A DNA stretch of 64,000 bases from Algoriphagus litoralis (GCF_003259255.1 NZ_QGOL01000007.1:372001-436000), one strand, 5' to 3'. Shown: positions 16,869 to 26,786, numbered from the stretch's first letter. The notes: generated from the sequence alone by a model not told the origin. Numbers and translations are program-made.

Positions 16869-18554
16869 TCACTTTTTCCTTTCCTCCAGAATCTTTCTCG
16901 TCACTTCCTTGTTCGCAGCACCAAACTGTCCGGTTTGTTCCAATCGATCCAGATACCGATCCAGATAGCTTTGGGAGATTTCCTTGCTGTCCCCGTATTT
17001 TTCCCGCAAGCCTTCCAGTTTTTGATGCAATTCTGCCTTGATCTCGGCGTAAGCGGGATCATCGTAGACATTTTTGAGTTCCTTAGGGTCATTAATCCGA
17101 TCGATCAATTCCCATTCGTCTGTATCGAAATAGTAATGTGTCAGCTTATATTCCTTGGTCACAATGGCATAGTGTCGCTTGACCATGTGAACTGACGGAT
17201 ACTCATAATAGTGATAGTAAACCGCGTCACGAGTCCATTTTTCGGTATCACCGGTCAATAACGGAATCAAACTTTCTCCTTGCATATCGGACGGAGCCGG
17301 AATTCCTGCAGCATCCAAAAAGGTCTGCGCAAAGTCCAGATTTTGCACCATTTCATCCATTTTACTTCCAGCTTTTACTTTTCCCGGCCAAGCCACCAAC
17401 AGCGGTGTCTTGAAGCTTTCATCATACACAAATCGCTTGTCAAACCAGCCATGCTCGCCCAAGTAAAATCCCTGATCTGAGGTATAAACAATGATGGTAT
17501 TCTTCATCAGTCCATTTTCCTCCAAATAATCCAACACCCGACCGACGTTTTCATCCACCGAAGCAATGGTCCCGAGGTAATCCTGCATGTAGCGCTGATA
17601 TCGCCACTGCATTTTTTCCTTTTCGCTCATGCTTGGAAAGGCTTTCTTGAATGCATCATTTACAGGTAGATAGTATTTATTCCAGGTCGCACGCTGAGCG
17701 GAGTCCAATCTACCAACTTCCCGCTGGAAAGCTCCCTTGTCCCAGCCAGAAGCATCGGGAATACCCAACTCATCCATTACCTCAGGATAGATCTTGGAAT
17801 CACCAGCCCAATTCATATGCTTGAGCAGATTCATCTCGGCTTCTTTTGCAGCTCTTCCCCTTCCTGAGTAATCATCAAACAAGGTCGCAGGTTCAGGAAA
17901 AGTACGCTGGGTGTATTCGGCTAAATGCCGTTCTGCTGGAAGCCATTCCCGATGCGGAGCTTTATGCAAATACATCAACATAAAGGGTTGATCAGCCTTT
18001 CGCTCATTCTGAAGCCAGTCCAAAGTCATGTCTGTAACGATATCGGTGACATAGCCCTGGACTTTGATTGTTCCTTCATTTTTGGTGATAAAATCCGGAT
18101 TGTAATAGGCTCCCTGACCAGGAAGAATCTTGAATTGGTCGAAGCCTTTTGGATTGTTGCCAAAGTGAAGCTTGCCAAACATCGCCGTCTGGTACCCCGC
18201 ATTCTGGAAGAGTTGCGGAAAAGTAACGTTGGTTGTATCGAATGGAAAATCATTATCAATCTTGCCATTGATATGCGAATGCTTCCCTGTCAGAATCGTC
18301 GCCCGACTTGGCGCGCAAATGGAATTGGTGACGGTAGCATTGGTGAAAAGCATCCCCATTTGGGCGATTCGGTCGATGTTGGGCGTTTCGATCAGGTGAT
18401 TGCTGTAGGCCGAAATGGCTTGATAGGCATGATCATCCGACATGATGAAGATGATGTTTGGCCGACTGGAAATCTCCTCTTTTTGATTAGCACAGGAAGT
18501 GAAAATTAATAAAACCAAAAAGAGGTAGAGAAAGAAATGGGATCGATTTGACAT
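16869..18554 (-). CDS. Sulfatase lipoprotein (second of a tandem pair)
   Basis: A 561-residue paralogue of the preceding sulfatase, almost identical to it from SRPNIIFIMSDDHAYQAISAY through the first 200 residues and clearly related to the end, with the middle (around residues 240-300) most divergent. It starts at the ATG at 18554; a GTG two codons earlier is possible. Lipobox FTSC gives Cys21, and the formylglycine motif is C80-A-P-S-R84. The C-terminus carries a unique Gln/Arg-rich tail. It is first in the run sulfatase, sulfatase, moaCB. Confidence 0.92.
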   Translation of the reverse strand: MSNRSHFFLYLFLVLLIFTSCANQKEEISSRPNIIFIMSDDHAYQAISAYSNHLIETPNIDRIAQMGMLFTNATVTNSICAPSRATILTGKHSHINGKIDNDFPFDTTNVTFPQLFQNAGYQTAMFGKLHFGNNPKGFDQFKILPGQGAYYNPDFITKNEGTIKVQGYVTDIVTDMTLDWLQNERKADQPFMLMYLHKAPHREWLPAERHLAEYTQRTFPEPATLFDDYSGRGRAAKEAEMNLLKHMNWAGDSKIYPEVMDELGIPDASGWDKGAFQREVGRLDSAQRATWNKYYLPVNDAFKKAFPSMSEKEKMQWRYQRYMQDYLGTIASVDENVGRVLDYLEENGLMKNTIIVYTSDQGFYLGEHGWFDKRFVYDESFKTPLLVAWPGKVKAGSKMDEMVQNLDFAQTFLDAAGIPAPSDMQGESLIPLLTGDTEKWTRDAVYYHYYEYPSVHMVKRHYAIVTKEYKLTHYYFDTDEWELIDRINDPKELKNVYDDPAYAEIKAELHQKLEGLREKYGDSKEISQSYLDRYLDRLEQTGQFGAANKEVTRKILEERKK

Positions 18555-18676
18555 AGCCACAGATACTTTGGTGAATGAAACCTAGATCGAACTTAAGCTA
18601 AAAGCGAGTTTTTATTTGGCCAATTATCAAAAAATCGAAATCAGGTGAGAAAAAAGTATTCCTCCTTCAAGTCAGA

Positions 18677-19750
18677 CTATTTCCTTGATTTCTTCCAAAG
18701 CTCAGACCAGTCCGTCTCCAGAAAATTTGGACCGGTGGTCATTTCGGAATGCACCACTCCCGGATAACCCGTATTCCACTCCATCAACTGGATTTTGCCA
18801 AATCGATCCATAACCAAATCCCAACCAATAATTCCCATGGTCCCTTCCAAATCGTGCAATTCCTCGCATCTTTTGACCATTTTACTAAAGTCGGGGATTA
18901 CCTGTCCTTTCCATTCGATCTTTGAATCGGGATGATGGTCTAGTATGTTCCAATCAGAATCTAAGGAAAACTGACCCAAGACACCAGCTGAGCTTACGCC
19001 TATCACTAACCTCGAGGTAGAAGTGACCCGATCTACCCCATCTCTGCCAAACCGCATAAAAGCGGCCTGCTTCTTCGCTGGCTTCCCCCAGGGTTTTACC
19101 GTCGTGATTCGAAGGGTGGCCACGCTATCTGAGGAAAACCGAGCATACCATTCATGCTGCTCAATTGGAAACTGGACAACGAAATCACACAATTTTCCCT
19201 CATCCAAGACTGCAAAGTCCTTTTCTGCCAAGCGATAAAAACCCTGCCCACGCATAGACGAATTGGTTTTTATAATAATTTCAGCTGATCGGGAGAAAAA
19301 ATAGCTTTTCGCTTCTGGTTTGGTCATTTGTAGTCCATCAGCAGAAATCCAGCACCCACGCACAAAATAGCCCAAATCAGGCATCTCTTCAGCCTTTAGG
19401 ATCCTCTTGGCCAAATGACGCAGGTCACTGATCGAACTGTGAAATCCATTCGTCCGAGGCAAAACATGCCGGTGAAAATAATTGTCAGGAATCCAGCCTT
19501 CTTTGAATTCTCCTTGATAGACTGCATAAGCCTTTAAGCCAGGTGCAAAACGTATGGATCCCAGTTTTTCAGTGGCATAAATCTCTATTTGCTTTTCTTG
19601 CTGAGCGCTAAGGCGATGGGAAGGAAGCGTCATCAATATTGCGCTGATAGCCTTTTCGGCGATTACTTTCTGTTCTTTATCATGTTTTAAATAGACTTGT
19701 TCAGCCGAAAATGATTTGGCTTTTTTCTTTAAAAATGAAAACAATTTCAT
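18677..19750 (-). CDS. ATP-grasp protein of the sugar-transfer-associated type
   Basis: A 357-residue cytoplasmic protein. After a basic N-terminus it has the opening FAPGLKAYAVYQGEFKEGW, a middle ATP-grasp core (SAEIIIKTNSSMRGQGFY and DFVVQFPIEQHEW) and the C-terminal metal-binding segment MGIIGWDLVMDRFGKIQLMEWN. This layout matches the 'sugar-transfer associated ATP-grasp' family, usually found in polysaccharide gene clusters and thought to ligate an amino acid or similar group. No glycosyltransferase is adjacent; the sulfatases are the nearest carbohydrate-related genes. Substrates are unknown. Confidence 0.75.
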   Translation of the reverse strand: MKLFSFLKKKAKSFSAEQVYLKHDKEQKVIAEKAISAILMTLPSHRLSAQQEKQIEIYATEKLGSIRFAPGLKAYAVYQGEFKEGWIPDNYFHRHVLPRTNGFHSSISDLRHLAKRILKAEEMPDLGYFVRGCWISADGLQMTKPEAKSYFFSRSAEIIIKTNSSMRGQGFYRLAEKDFAVLDEGKLCDFVVQFPIEQHEWYARFSSDSVATLRITTVKPWGKPAKKQAAFMRFGRDGVDRVTSTSRLVIGVSSAGVLGQFSLDSDWNILDHHPDSKIEWKGQVIPDFSKMVKRCEELHDLEGTMGIIGWDLVMDRFGKIQLMEWNTGYPGVVHSEMTTGPNFLETDWSELWKKSRK

Positions 19751-20001
19751 TTTGGATATGGGTTATTGTTTGGCTGCAAAACCTGAAATTATTGAAAAAA
19801 ACCGAGGTCCTTTGATTTCATTTTTGGAAAATGTCTCTGCAAAATTCCAAGTCCGATTTTTCAGTATTTATTGGTTGACCTAATCAAAAAGATGCCGCTT
19901 AATCTTTGGATTGGCTGAAAACTTTTAAAATTCAACAAATCACTGGAGGCTTGCCAAAAAGCCTTTTTTCACTTAATTAGTAGGCTATAATCCCTACTCA
20001 A

Positions 20002-21351
20002 ATGACCCACTCACGATTTTCGATTTTTCTTCTTTCAGGATTAGCCTTTTGTTGGATTTCCTGTGGTTCGCCGCAATCAGACCTTGCCACTAACGAAGAT
20101 CCGGTAAACCTCCAAAATCCACAATTTCGATTAATTGAGACAGATACCTTTCATTTCAACAATTTCGTGGATTGCAACATGGCAGAGGTATGGGTTGGAG
20201 ATACCCTTCGTATTTTTCCGGGCAAATATGGCGAGGATCCCGTGTGGGGTTTTGCCAACGACCTGAAATTTGCATCGGGCGCGAATGCTGATGAGGTGTT
20301 CAGCACACCAGCCGAAGAATACATTGCACCAACTTTACCTAAAAACGCAGCTGTCGGGCAACCCGGACTTCATGGGGCGGTTTGGTTTGAAACCGTTTAT
20401 CAGGATCAACGGGATCCTACAGGTCGGACACTTTATGCGATTTATCACAATGAAAACTATCCCGAAACACTTCCATTCAACGAGGAGACCGGAGAGGGAT
20501 ATATTGACAAAGACTGGCCTTTAGGCCTCACCGAACGAATCACGCCAGCGGCGGTTCCTCGAATCGGAGTGATGAAATCTACAGACGGTGGATGGAATTG
20601 GGAAAACAAGGGTCTCTTCCTCGAAGACAACCAAGACCGGATGATCCTCAAGCCACACAATACTTCCAAGACATTCGCAGGAGGAGTAGGCGATCCCTCT
20701 GCCGTTGCAGTGGGAGAATACTTGTACCTTTTTTATGGGGAGTATGGCTATCCAGGCGAATACGATCCTGCCACCTACTCTCCCGAAACAGAATGGAGTG
20801 GGCAGTGTATCAGCATCGCAAGAATTAAAATTTCGGATTTAGACGATCCACAGGGCAAAGGAATGAGATGGGATGGCAATGGATTTAATGCCGCTTGGGA
20901 CGGAATAGGAAAACCTGTAAAATCACTTCAAATACCTATGGAATCTGGTGGAGGCCCTGCATCTTCTCCCGCGGGCGGTTTCCATTGGGGACCTTCTGTC
21001 AGTTGGAATACCCATCTAGAAAGCTGGGTCATGCTGATGGGGAAAGTAGAAGGTCAATCTTGGTTTGGGGACGAAATTTACATTTCATTCAATCCGCACA
21101 AGGACCTAGGAGATGGTGATAATTCTCAGGCTTGGTCCACACCGCAGCTTTTATTGAAGAAGCCCGGTCATGTCCTCTGGTATCCATCTTTGCAGCCGTT
21201 GAATTCACCGGAAGATATAGCAGCAAAGAATACAAGTCTAAGATTGGGCAAGAAGGCTAGGTTGTTTTTCAAATACTCAGATCTTGGAAAGTATATGTCA
21301 GAATATATCATAGAATTTGAAAAACCAGAGGCAGCAAAAAATCCCTTATAA
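20002..21351 (+). CDS. Hypothetical lipoprotein with a glycosidase-like beta-propeller
   Basis: A 449-residue protein with lipobox WISC (Cys21). The mature region reads like a five-bladed propeller: NMAEVWVGDTLRIFPG, GVMKSTDGGWNWENKGLFL, VGDPSAVAVGEYLYLFYGEYG, GGFHWGPSVSWNTHLESWVMLMGK and VLWYPSLQPL. The pattern is like the DUF4185/GH43-type family that acts on sugars, but I cannot name catalytic residues with confidence. It is probably surface exposed. It is alone on its strand, with its stop codon inside the terminator hairpin. Confidence 0.7.
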   Translation: MTHSRFSIFLLSGLAFCWISCGSPQSDLATNEDPVNLQNPQFRLIETDTFHFNNFVDCNMAEVWVGDTLRIFPGKYGEDPVWGFANDLKFASGANADEVFSTPAEEYIAPTLPKNAAVGQPGLHGAVWFETVYQDQRDPTGRTLYAIYHNENYPETLPFNEETGEGYIDKDWPLGLTERITPAAVPRIGVMKSTDGGWNWENKGLFLEDNQDRMILKPHNTSKTFAGGVGDPSAVAVGEYLYLFYGEYGYPGEYDPATYSPETEWSGQCISIARIKISDLDDPQGKGMRWDGNGFNAAWDGIGKPVKSLQIPMESGGGPASSPAGGFHWGPSVSWNTHLESWVMLMGKVEGQSWFGDEIYISFNPHKDLGDGDNSQAWSTPQLLLKKPGHVLWYPSLQPLNSPEDIAAKNTSLRLGKKARLFFKYSDLGKYMSEYIIEFEKPEAAKNPL

Positions 21352-21364
21352 ACCGAAGGGATTT
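21339..21364. terminator. Bidirectional intrinsic terminator
   Basis: A perfect 9-bp stem (AAATCCCTT / AAGGGATTT). It spans the stop codon of the plus-strand lipoprotein and, on the minus strand, ends in six T to stop the two-component operon. Confidence 0.85.
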
Positions 21365-21394
21365 TATGAAGGGCCCACAAAAACGGAAATCAGA

Positions 21395-22144
21395 TTATCT
21401 GGGGTTAAATTTCCGGAGCAGTTCCTCTTTCCTCCTAGATGCCACTTCTACCTCAGTTCCATCTTTCAGCACCAAAAAACCTCCTTTTCCTTTGTTGTAA
21501 AATTTAACCTCTCGAAGGTTGATTAGGTGAGAATTATGCACCCGGAAAAATCCATGAGCACTCAAGATCGATTCATATTCCTTCAGTGTCTTGGCCACGG
21601 TGAGCTTTCTCGTATCCCGAAGAAAAATATGGGTATAGTTCACATCTGCCTGGCAGCGGATAATTTCCTCGGGACTCACATATTCCAGCCCAAAAAGTGT
21701 AGGTAAACCGATTTTGACCGGGAGTTTTTCTTGCTTCAACTCAGCGATCAACTCCATCATCTGCTCCACTGCGTCAGGTTTGGCGATGCTTTTTTCCATT
21801 TTTCGGATCGCCTCTGCTAGCTCGTCCCGGTCGACCGGCTTGAGCAAATAGTCCAAAGCAGAGACTTTGATTGCCTTTAAGGCATACTCCTGATGTGCAG
21901 TAGTGAAAATCACCTTAAACTCAATTTTGGGCAATTTCCTCATCAAATCAAAAGCCGTTTGATCCTTAATTTCCACATCGAAGAAGACCAAGTCCGGTGT
22001 GTTTTTGCTTAAATAGTCCACCACTTCCGCAGGGCTTTTCAGCCACTTTTCCACAGATACTTGATGTGAATGATAGCGCTCAAGTAAAGTCAGCAGTCTT
22101 TCGGCACTTTGGGGTTCGTCTTCGACGATTATGCATTGCATCAT
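21395..22144 (-). CDS. LytR/AlgR-type response regulator
   Basis: A 249-residue two-domain regulator. The receiver domain (1-120) has the acidic pair VEDE at 7-10, phospho-acceptor Asp56 in LVFFDVE, TAHQ for the conserved Thr, and LLKPVDR for the conserved Lys. The LytTR DNA-binding domain (about 145-245) has YVSPEEIIRCQADVNYTHIFL and GFFRVHNSHLINLREV. Its ATG overlaps the stop of the upstream sensor kinase by 4 bp, so the two form a coupled pair. Confidence 0.93.
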   Translation of the reverse strand: MMQCIIVEDEPQSAERLLTLLERYHSHQVSVEKWLKSPAEVVDYLSKNTPDLVFFDVEIKDQTAFDLMRKLPKIEFKVIFTTAHQEYALKAIKVSALDYLLKPVDRDELAEAIRKMEKSIAKPDAVEQMMELIAELKQEKLPVKIGLPTLFGLEYVSPEEIIRCQADVNYTHIFLRDTRKLTVAKTLKEYESILSAHGFFRVHNSHLINLREVKFYNKGKGGFLVLKDGTEVEVASRRKEELLRKFNPR

Positions 22145-24213
22145 GAGAATTTCATTGAATTAGGTTGAGCAATAGTCAGTTGGACTTCAAAACCTGGGGA
22201 GAGATTTTTCCAAAAAATAGATAGCGCGCTCTGGCCATTCTTAAAATTGAGGTTTTCCAGCCTATTTTTCACTAGGTTCATTCCCATAGAGTGGTGTTTT
22301 TCAGGAATCTGGACAAATTCCTTCATGCCGGTCCCATTATCACGGAGTACCAAAAGGCAGGATTCATCCTGATTCAACACTTTGAGCGTTATTAAGCCTT
22401 CTTCTTTGCTCGGGGCGATTCCGTGCCAAATGCTGTTTTCAACCAAAGGCTGTAGCAAAAGTGGTGGAATCATCAGAAGCGAATCATCCACATCCTCTTC
22501 CAAAATCACCTCAAAATCAATTTTCTTCCCCAATCTTAGCGACTCGATCGTAATGTAATCCCGAATCAGACTGATTTCCTCACGGAGTGAAATTTCCTTA
22601 ACCTCAGAATATTCCAAAATCCTCCGGATTAGTCTGGAAAAACGTGTGAGGTAGCGGTCGGCCTCCTCCGGCTGATTTTTCAGTAAAAAATTACTGATCG
22701 AACTCAGGGCATTGAAGATAAAGTGAGGGTTCATCTGTGCTTTGAGCGCTTTCAGCTCGAGTTCGGCCATTTGGGCTCTTAGTTCCGACTCCAACTTCTG
22801 ACGTTTATTCCTAGCCTGCTGCCGAAAAGCCCAAAATCCCCCACCCCCAAAAAGCAAAACTGCTCCAATTCCCAATAAATACAGACTGGCTTTTAGCTGC
22901 TCACTTTCTTTCTCCAATTCCAGCAGCTGCTTTTCGGATTCAAAGGCTTCCTTTAGCTCTTTCTCTTGGGTTTCGAATTCATAGCCGATCTGTAAGCTGA
23001 GTTGTTTTTTCTCATTTTCATCATTGAAAATACTGTCCTGAAAGACCTGAAAGTTCTGAAAGGAACGAAGCGAGTTCAGGTAATCATGCGCTTCCTCCTG
23101 ACTTTCTGACAAGGCCTTCCAAGCAGCCCGCTGGGCTTCGAGCGATTCGGATTCCTGGGCAAGACTGAGTGCTCGCTGCTCAAGCTCCAGCGCTTTTTGA
23201 AGATTTTTGGCAAAAAAATCACTTTTTTCAAGCTTTGCCAGTTGAAGCAAAACCGTGGAGAGGCCGAGTTTTTCTCCGATTTCTGAGTAAAAAACTGCGG
23301 CACTGTCAAGGTACTTTCTTGCCAATGCTACGTTTTTCTTTTCCGAATACAAACTTCCCAAAGCTGTAAAATCCGATGCCACGCGGCGCTTATTTCCGAT
23401 CTCCTTGTTCAGGATCAAGGCCTCTGAAAAAAGCTTTTCGGCTTCTGCGATCTTTCCCCGGAGCTGCAGTACTGCACCCAAATTACCAAGTGAACTGGCT
23501 TCCATCTGCTTAAAACCTTCCTGACGGTAGAGTTCGGTAGCCTTCCGATGATAGGATTCGGCCTCGGTAAGTTGGTTTAGGTTTTTATAGACCAAACCGA
23601 GGTTGGTATATAAATTTCCTCTCTCCCAGACGTCCTGATCTTCAGTTTGGCGGAGAGCTTTGAGGAAATATTCCATGGCTTTAGGGTAGTCCGCCAAAGC
23701 CAGAAAAACCACCCCTGTGTTCATTTGACTATTCAGAATATTTTTCCTGAGTCCCAAATCCTGAAAGATCGCTGTAGAAGCTTCATGACTCTCTAAAGCC
23801 CCGCGATAGTCTCCTTGGTTGTATTTGATCAGGGCGATATTATTCATTGCACTGGCCTGACCCTTGCGGTTTCCTGATTTTTGATGGGCATGGAGCACTT
23901 GAAGATACGATTCCAGTGCGAGGGAATCTTGGCCTTGATACCAATAATTGACACCCCGGTTATTGATGGAAGTGATGGCTTTGTCAGTCAGACCAAGCCT
24001 AGAGCTCAGCACATAGGCCGAATCTGAATACCTGAGACCCACCATTGGATCAATACCTGCATAGTAAAAGGACAGGTCATTGTAAATAGCTACCCGTACC
24101 GTATCGTGGAGACCGGGTTTGGTAAGCTCAAGACGAAGTGAATCAATCTGACTTTGGCCCCAAGCATGAAAAACAGAAAGAAAAAACCCAACAAAAAAAA
24201 CAAGAGTCCTCAT
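22141..24213 (-). CDS. TPR-containing LytS-type sensor histidine kinase
   Basis: The 690-residue form starts at the ATG at 24213 (MRTLVFFVGFFLSVFHAWGQ, a signal peptide); the 17 extra upstream residues are unlikely. The exported part carries about seven tetratricopeptide repeats (residues 70-380, for example AMNNIALIKYNQGDYRGALE and NLYTNLGLVYKNLNQLTEAE). A coiled coil precedes one membrane segment near 445-466. The His kinase domain has NPHFIFNAL with His near 497, and the ATPase region has LQPLVENSIWHG and DNGTGM. It is the partner of the regulator at 21395. Confidence 0.92.
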   Translation of the reverse strand: MRTLVFFVGFFLSVFHAWGQSQIDSLRLELTKPGLHDTVRVAIYNDLSFYYAGIDPMVGLRYSDSAYVLSSRLGLTDKAITSINNRGVNYWYQGQDSLALESYLQVLHAHQKSGNRKGQASAMNNIALIKYNQGDYRGALESHEASTAIFQDLGLRKNILNSQMNTGVVFLALADYPKAMEYFLKALRQTEDQDVWERGNLYTNLGLVYKNLNQLTEAESYHRKATELYRQEGFKQMEASSLGNLGAVLQLRGKIAEAEKLFSEALILNKEIGNKRRVASDFTALGSLYSEKKNVALARKYLDSAAVFYSEIGEKLGLSTVLLQLAKLEKSDFFAKNLQKALELEQRALSLAQESESLEAQRAAWKALSESQEEAHDYLNSLRSFQNFQVFQDSIFNDENEKKQLSLQIGYEFETQEKELKEAFESEKQLLELEKESEQLKASLYLLGIGAVLLFGGGGFWAFRQQARNKRQKLESELRAQMAELELKALKAQMNPHFIFNALSSISNFLLKNQPEEADRYLTRFSRLIRRILEYSEVKEISLREEISLIRDYITIESLRLGKKIDFEVILEEDVDDSLLMIPPLLLQPLVENSIWHGIAPSKEEGLITLKVLNQDESCLLVLRDNGTGMKEFVQIPEKHHSMGMNLVKNRLENLNFKNGQSALSIFWKNLSPGFEVQLTIAQPNSMKFS

Positions 24214-24358
24214 CTTCAATAAACTAGAGAAAAAAAATAGGGAATTTTTACAGAAAAAAGCCATTCAGCAGATTAAATAAGCGGATTCCAGCAGAAAATA
24301 ATTGAAAGGTGACAGCGAATTGATCCGGGATTAACTTTCCCTCAAAAATCTCATTGTC

Positions 24359-24928
24359 ATGGAAAAACTCAAGTTTGTATTGTTCGCAGTGATGCTATTG
24401 GCGGCGACTTCTTCATGGTCGCAGACCTTTGAAAAAGGCACAAAAGTCGCCTCTTTAGGAATTGGAATCGGGAGTTCTTTAGGAAGCTTTGACTACAGCA
24501 CTCAAGTCCCCGGTATCAGCCTGATGTATGAGCAGGGAATAGCGCAGGCGGGAAATGTAGGCGTGATAGGTCTGGGTGGCTATGTCGGCTATAAAAGCTT
24601 TACATACAAAACTTCCGCCGGATCTATCGATGCGACATCTAAGTGGAACTATACCATTATTGGGATCAGAGGAGCACTTCACTTTACTGGTATCAATGTT
24701 GACCATCTGGATGTTTATGGAGGATTGATGGCGAGCTATAACCTACTGAATTACAGCTATTCCGATAATTCGGGGTTCAACACGGGCAATACAGGTAATT
24801 TTGGGAACACCGCCGGACTGACACTTTTTGCAGGAGCGAGATACTATTTCGAAGAAAATCTTGGTGCATTTGCGGAGCTTGGCTACGGGGTTGCATACCT
24901 TAATCTTGGCCTTTCACTGAAATTTTGA
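24359..24928 (+). CDS. Outer membrane beta-barrel protein
   Basis: A 189-residue protein with a signal peptide ending at SWSQ (residue 22). The mature part is Gly- and aromatic-rich with alternating hydrophobic strands and a terminal LSLKF, typical of 8-stranded beta-barrels of the OmpW/porin-like group that end in Phe. It is divergent from the two-component operon and may be its target, which is inference from position only. The start at 24359 fits the signal peptide. Confidence 0.75.
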   Translation: MEKLKFVLFAVMLLAATSSWSQTFEKGTKVASLGIGIGSSLGSFDYSTQVPGISLMYEQGIAQAGNVGVIGLGGYVGYKSFTYKTSAGSIDATSKWNYTIIGIRGALHFTGINVDHLDVYGGLMASYNLLNYSYSDNSGFNTGNTGNFGNTAGLTLFAGARYYFEENLGAFAELGYGVAYLNLGLSLKF

Positions 24929-24936
24929 ACAACACT

Positions 24937-25524
24937 TCAGGGGGTTTGGTCCAGCAATTTCATGCGAAATTGACCCTCTGTCAGTCTCCGCTCCTGATTT
25001 CCCACACTCAAGTTGGTCACCGGTCCAGTGAGCAGGGCAGAAAAAGTCCCTTCCACCCACTCATCTGTAATCGAAGTGAAGCGAAATATCGCATTATCCT
25101 TGACTACCAACAACGGGAAATTCTCCTCCAAAAGCACAGCATTGTATAGTTGCCCTTCTTCATCAGAATAGGTAAAAAGAATGCGTGTGACAGGTACACC
25201 TTGATATAAAATAGCGTCCTGCATGTCGTAATCCACCCCTTCAGCAAAGGGAGATTCGTTTCTGATGGTGAATTGGATAAAATTACTCGTGCCAGTACTG
25301 CCAGGTCCGAGCACCTGGACACCCGCATTGAAAATTGATCCATTTGCATCAAAACTAAATCCCATCCTATCAAAAGGTCCCGGAATAAATTCCCTTGATA
25401 CTCCATCAGACTTGAACCGAATGTACCCTTCCTGAACAGATGGCTGATCTTCAGCATCACTGGAACAGCCGGTAAATACAACAACTCCCAAAAGGAGACT
25501 CAATACAACTAGTGATTTTTTCAT
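24937..25524 (-). CDS. Hypothetical lipoprotein
   Basis: A 195-residue protein with lipobox FTGC (Cys20) followed by an acidic linker (SSDAEDQPS). The mature part looks all-beta (GYIRFKSDGVSREFIPG, NFIQFTIRNESPFAEG, RILFTYSDEEGQLYNAVLL). No known domain is recognised. It converges with the barrel gene, with only 8 bp between the two stop codons and no hairpin there. Confidence 0.65.
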   Translation of the reverse strand: MKKSLVVLSLLLGVVVFTGCSSDAEDQPSVQEGYIRFKSDGVSREFIPGPFDRMGFSFDANGSIFNAGVQVLGPGSTGTSNFIQFTIRNESPFAEGVDYDMQDAILYQGVPVTRILFTYSDEEGQLYNAVLLEENFPLLVVKDNAIFRFTSITDEWVEGTFSALLTGPVTNLSVGNQERRLTEGQFRMKLLDQTP

Positions 25525-25833
25525 GACTTTTTATGAAAATTTACCCTGCCGCTTGTATTCTATAAATCGCTACTTATTTCTGGCAGCCATTGATTTATTT
25601 TTTGCACCGAAACCTGATTTCCTGAATAAAAAAAAACAGGAATCTGGTATCTATGCCGGGGAATCCCAGAGGGGATTGGGGGGATTTTTGAAATAAACCA
25701 AAAACCAGTTTTTGCCTTAATCTGAATTTCAATTCATCGTTTCGGGGCAGGCATTGATCTGAGACAGGAACCGTCCTTCATTTTTCCAAAAGATTCTTTC
25801 TAGTATCTTAAGGTCCAATTAATTCAGCTTCCC
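25525..25833. other. Divergent intergenic region
   Basis: A 309-bp gap between two divergent genes, so it must hold both promoters, but no clear TAnnTTTG/TTTG pair was found. A bulged inverted repeat (GATTTCCTG / CAGGAATC) with an A-rich loop lies at 25616-25644, and a G-rich stretch follows at about 25659-25690. No ORF or RNA gene is apparent. Confidence 0.5.
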
Positions 25834-26727
25834 ATGAACCGACTTGTTTACTTCGCTTTTTTCCTCGGTATGCTCTTTCTTCCGCAGGGACTCACTGCCC
25901 AAAATCTTAAAAACCGAATCCAACCCGGGAAAATTTACAACTCCGGCGACTCGATCTATACCCCACGGTACGGATTTAGCGGAGTGATACCGGAGGGATG
26001 GGTTGGTGTACTGCCAAGGGAGACGGAAGTATTCCTGTTGAATTCTACCTCAGGTACTTTTGGTGAGATTTTTATTTTTGGTAGGGAAAAAGTCGACTTA
26101 AATCAACTGGCCGAAAGCTGGAAATCGGGGGTCAATGTATCAGAGACAGTTACCCTCCGAGCTACGGATCCAAAGATCGAAGGTGATTTACTCTATGCCC
26201 ATGCCGAGGCCACTGGCAATTACCTTCCTCCAAAAGATTACAGGGCCTTTGCTGCGACGCGCTGCGGGGATGCCTGCATCACTGTTTTGGTGATTTCCTT
26301 AGAGCAAAACGCTGAAATGGCGAACCAATCGGCTTTAGACCTTCTCAAATCCGCCTCACTATCACACCCTAGGGAAGTGGATCCCTACGAGGATTTTGAT
26401 TGGAATGAATTTCTTTCAGGCAAGTTGCTGATTTCCTATGAGGGTTTTGTCGGAGCAAAACAAGAGACCAAAGTTAACCTTTGCGGCAATGGAACCTTCC
26501 GAGCCGCCATTTCAAAAAAAGGAATGATGAAAGATTCCAATCCGGAATACAAAGGCTCGATGAAAGGAAAATGGTCGGTAGAAGGCAGAAATGCCGAAGC
26601 GATATTGACCTTAACTTTTGATAAGAAAGGCCTCGCTCCTTTCGTGGCCAATCTGAAATTTATCAACGAAGAGCTTTTTGTAAATGGAGAAAAACACTTC
26701 GCCAGCCAATCCGGAAAATGCGACTAA
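25834..26727 (+). CDS. Hypothetical exported protein
   Basis: A 297-residue protein with a signal peptide ending at LTAQ (residue 23). Its first part, YGFSGVIPEGWVGVLPRETEVFLL, resembles the 'PsbP/Omp-like' fold of stress proteins with a gly-trp-rich N-terminal strand. The C-terminal half has a single Cys pair region (LCGNGTFRA and GKCD at the end) and reads like a lipocalin-type barrel (KGSMKGKWSVEGRNAEAILTLTF). No catalytic motif is visible. It is monocistronic, ended by a terminator at 26757. Confidence 0.6.
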   Translation: MNRLVYFAFFLGMLFLPQGLTAQNLKNRIQPGKIYNSGDSIYTPRYGFSGVIPEGWVGVLPRETEVFLLNSTSGTFGEIFIFGREKVDLNQLAESWKSGVNVSETVTLRATDPKIEGDLLYAHAEATGNYLPPKDYRAFAATRCGDACITVLVISLEQNAEMANQSALDLLKSASLSHPREVDPYEDFDWNEFLSGKLLISYEGFVGAKQETKVNLCGNGTFRAAISKKGMMKDSNPEYKGSMKGKWSVEGRNAEAILTLTFDKKGLAPFVANLKFINEELFVNGEKHFASQSGKCD

Positions 26728-26756
26728 AACCTCGATGGTGACAAAATCATGAATTC

Positions 26757-26786
26757 AAAAGCCTGAAATCTCTATTTCGGGCTTTT
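26757..26786 (+). terminator. Intrinsic terminator
   Basis: A 13-bp stem (AAAAGCCTGAAAT / ATTTCGGGCTTTT, one T-G pair) with a TATTTTTT tail, about 30 bp after the stop at 26727. Confidence 0.9.

Noticed and set aside
15736-18509. Several plus-strand ORFs of similar sequence opposite the sulfatases
   Set aside because: They look alike only because the sulfatases are duplicated; the minus-strand proteins carry the signature residues.
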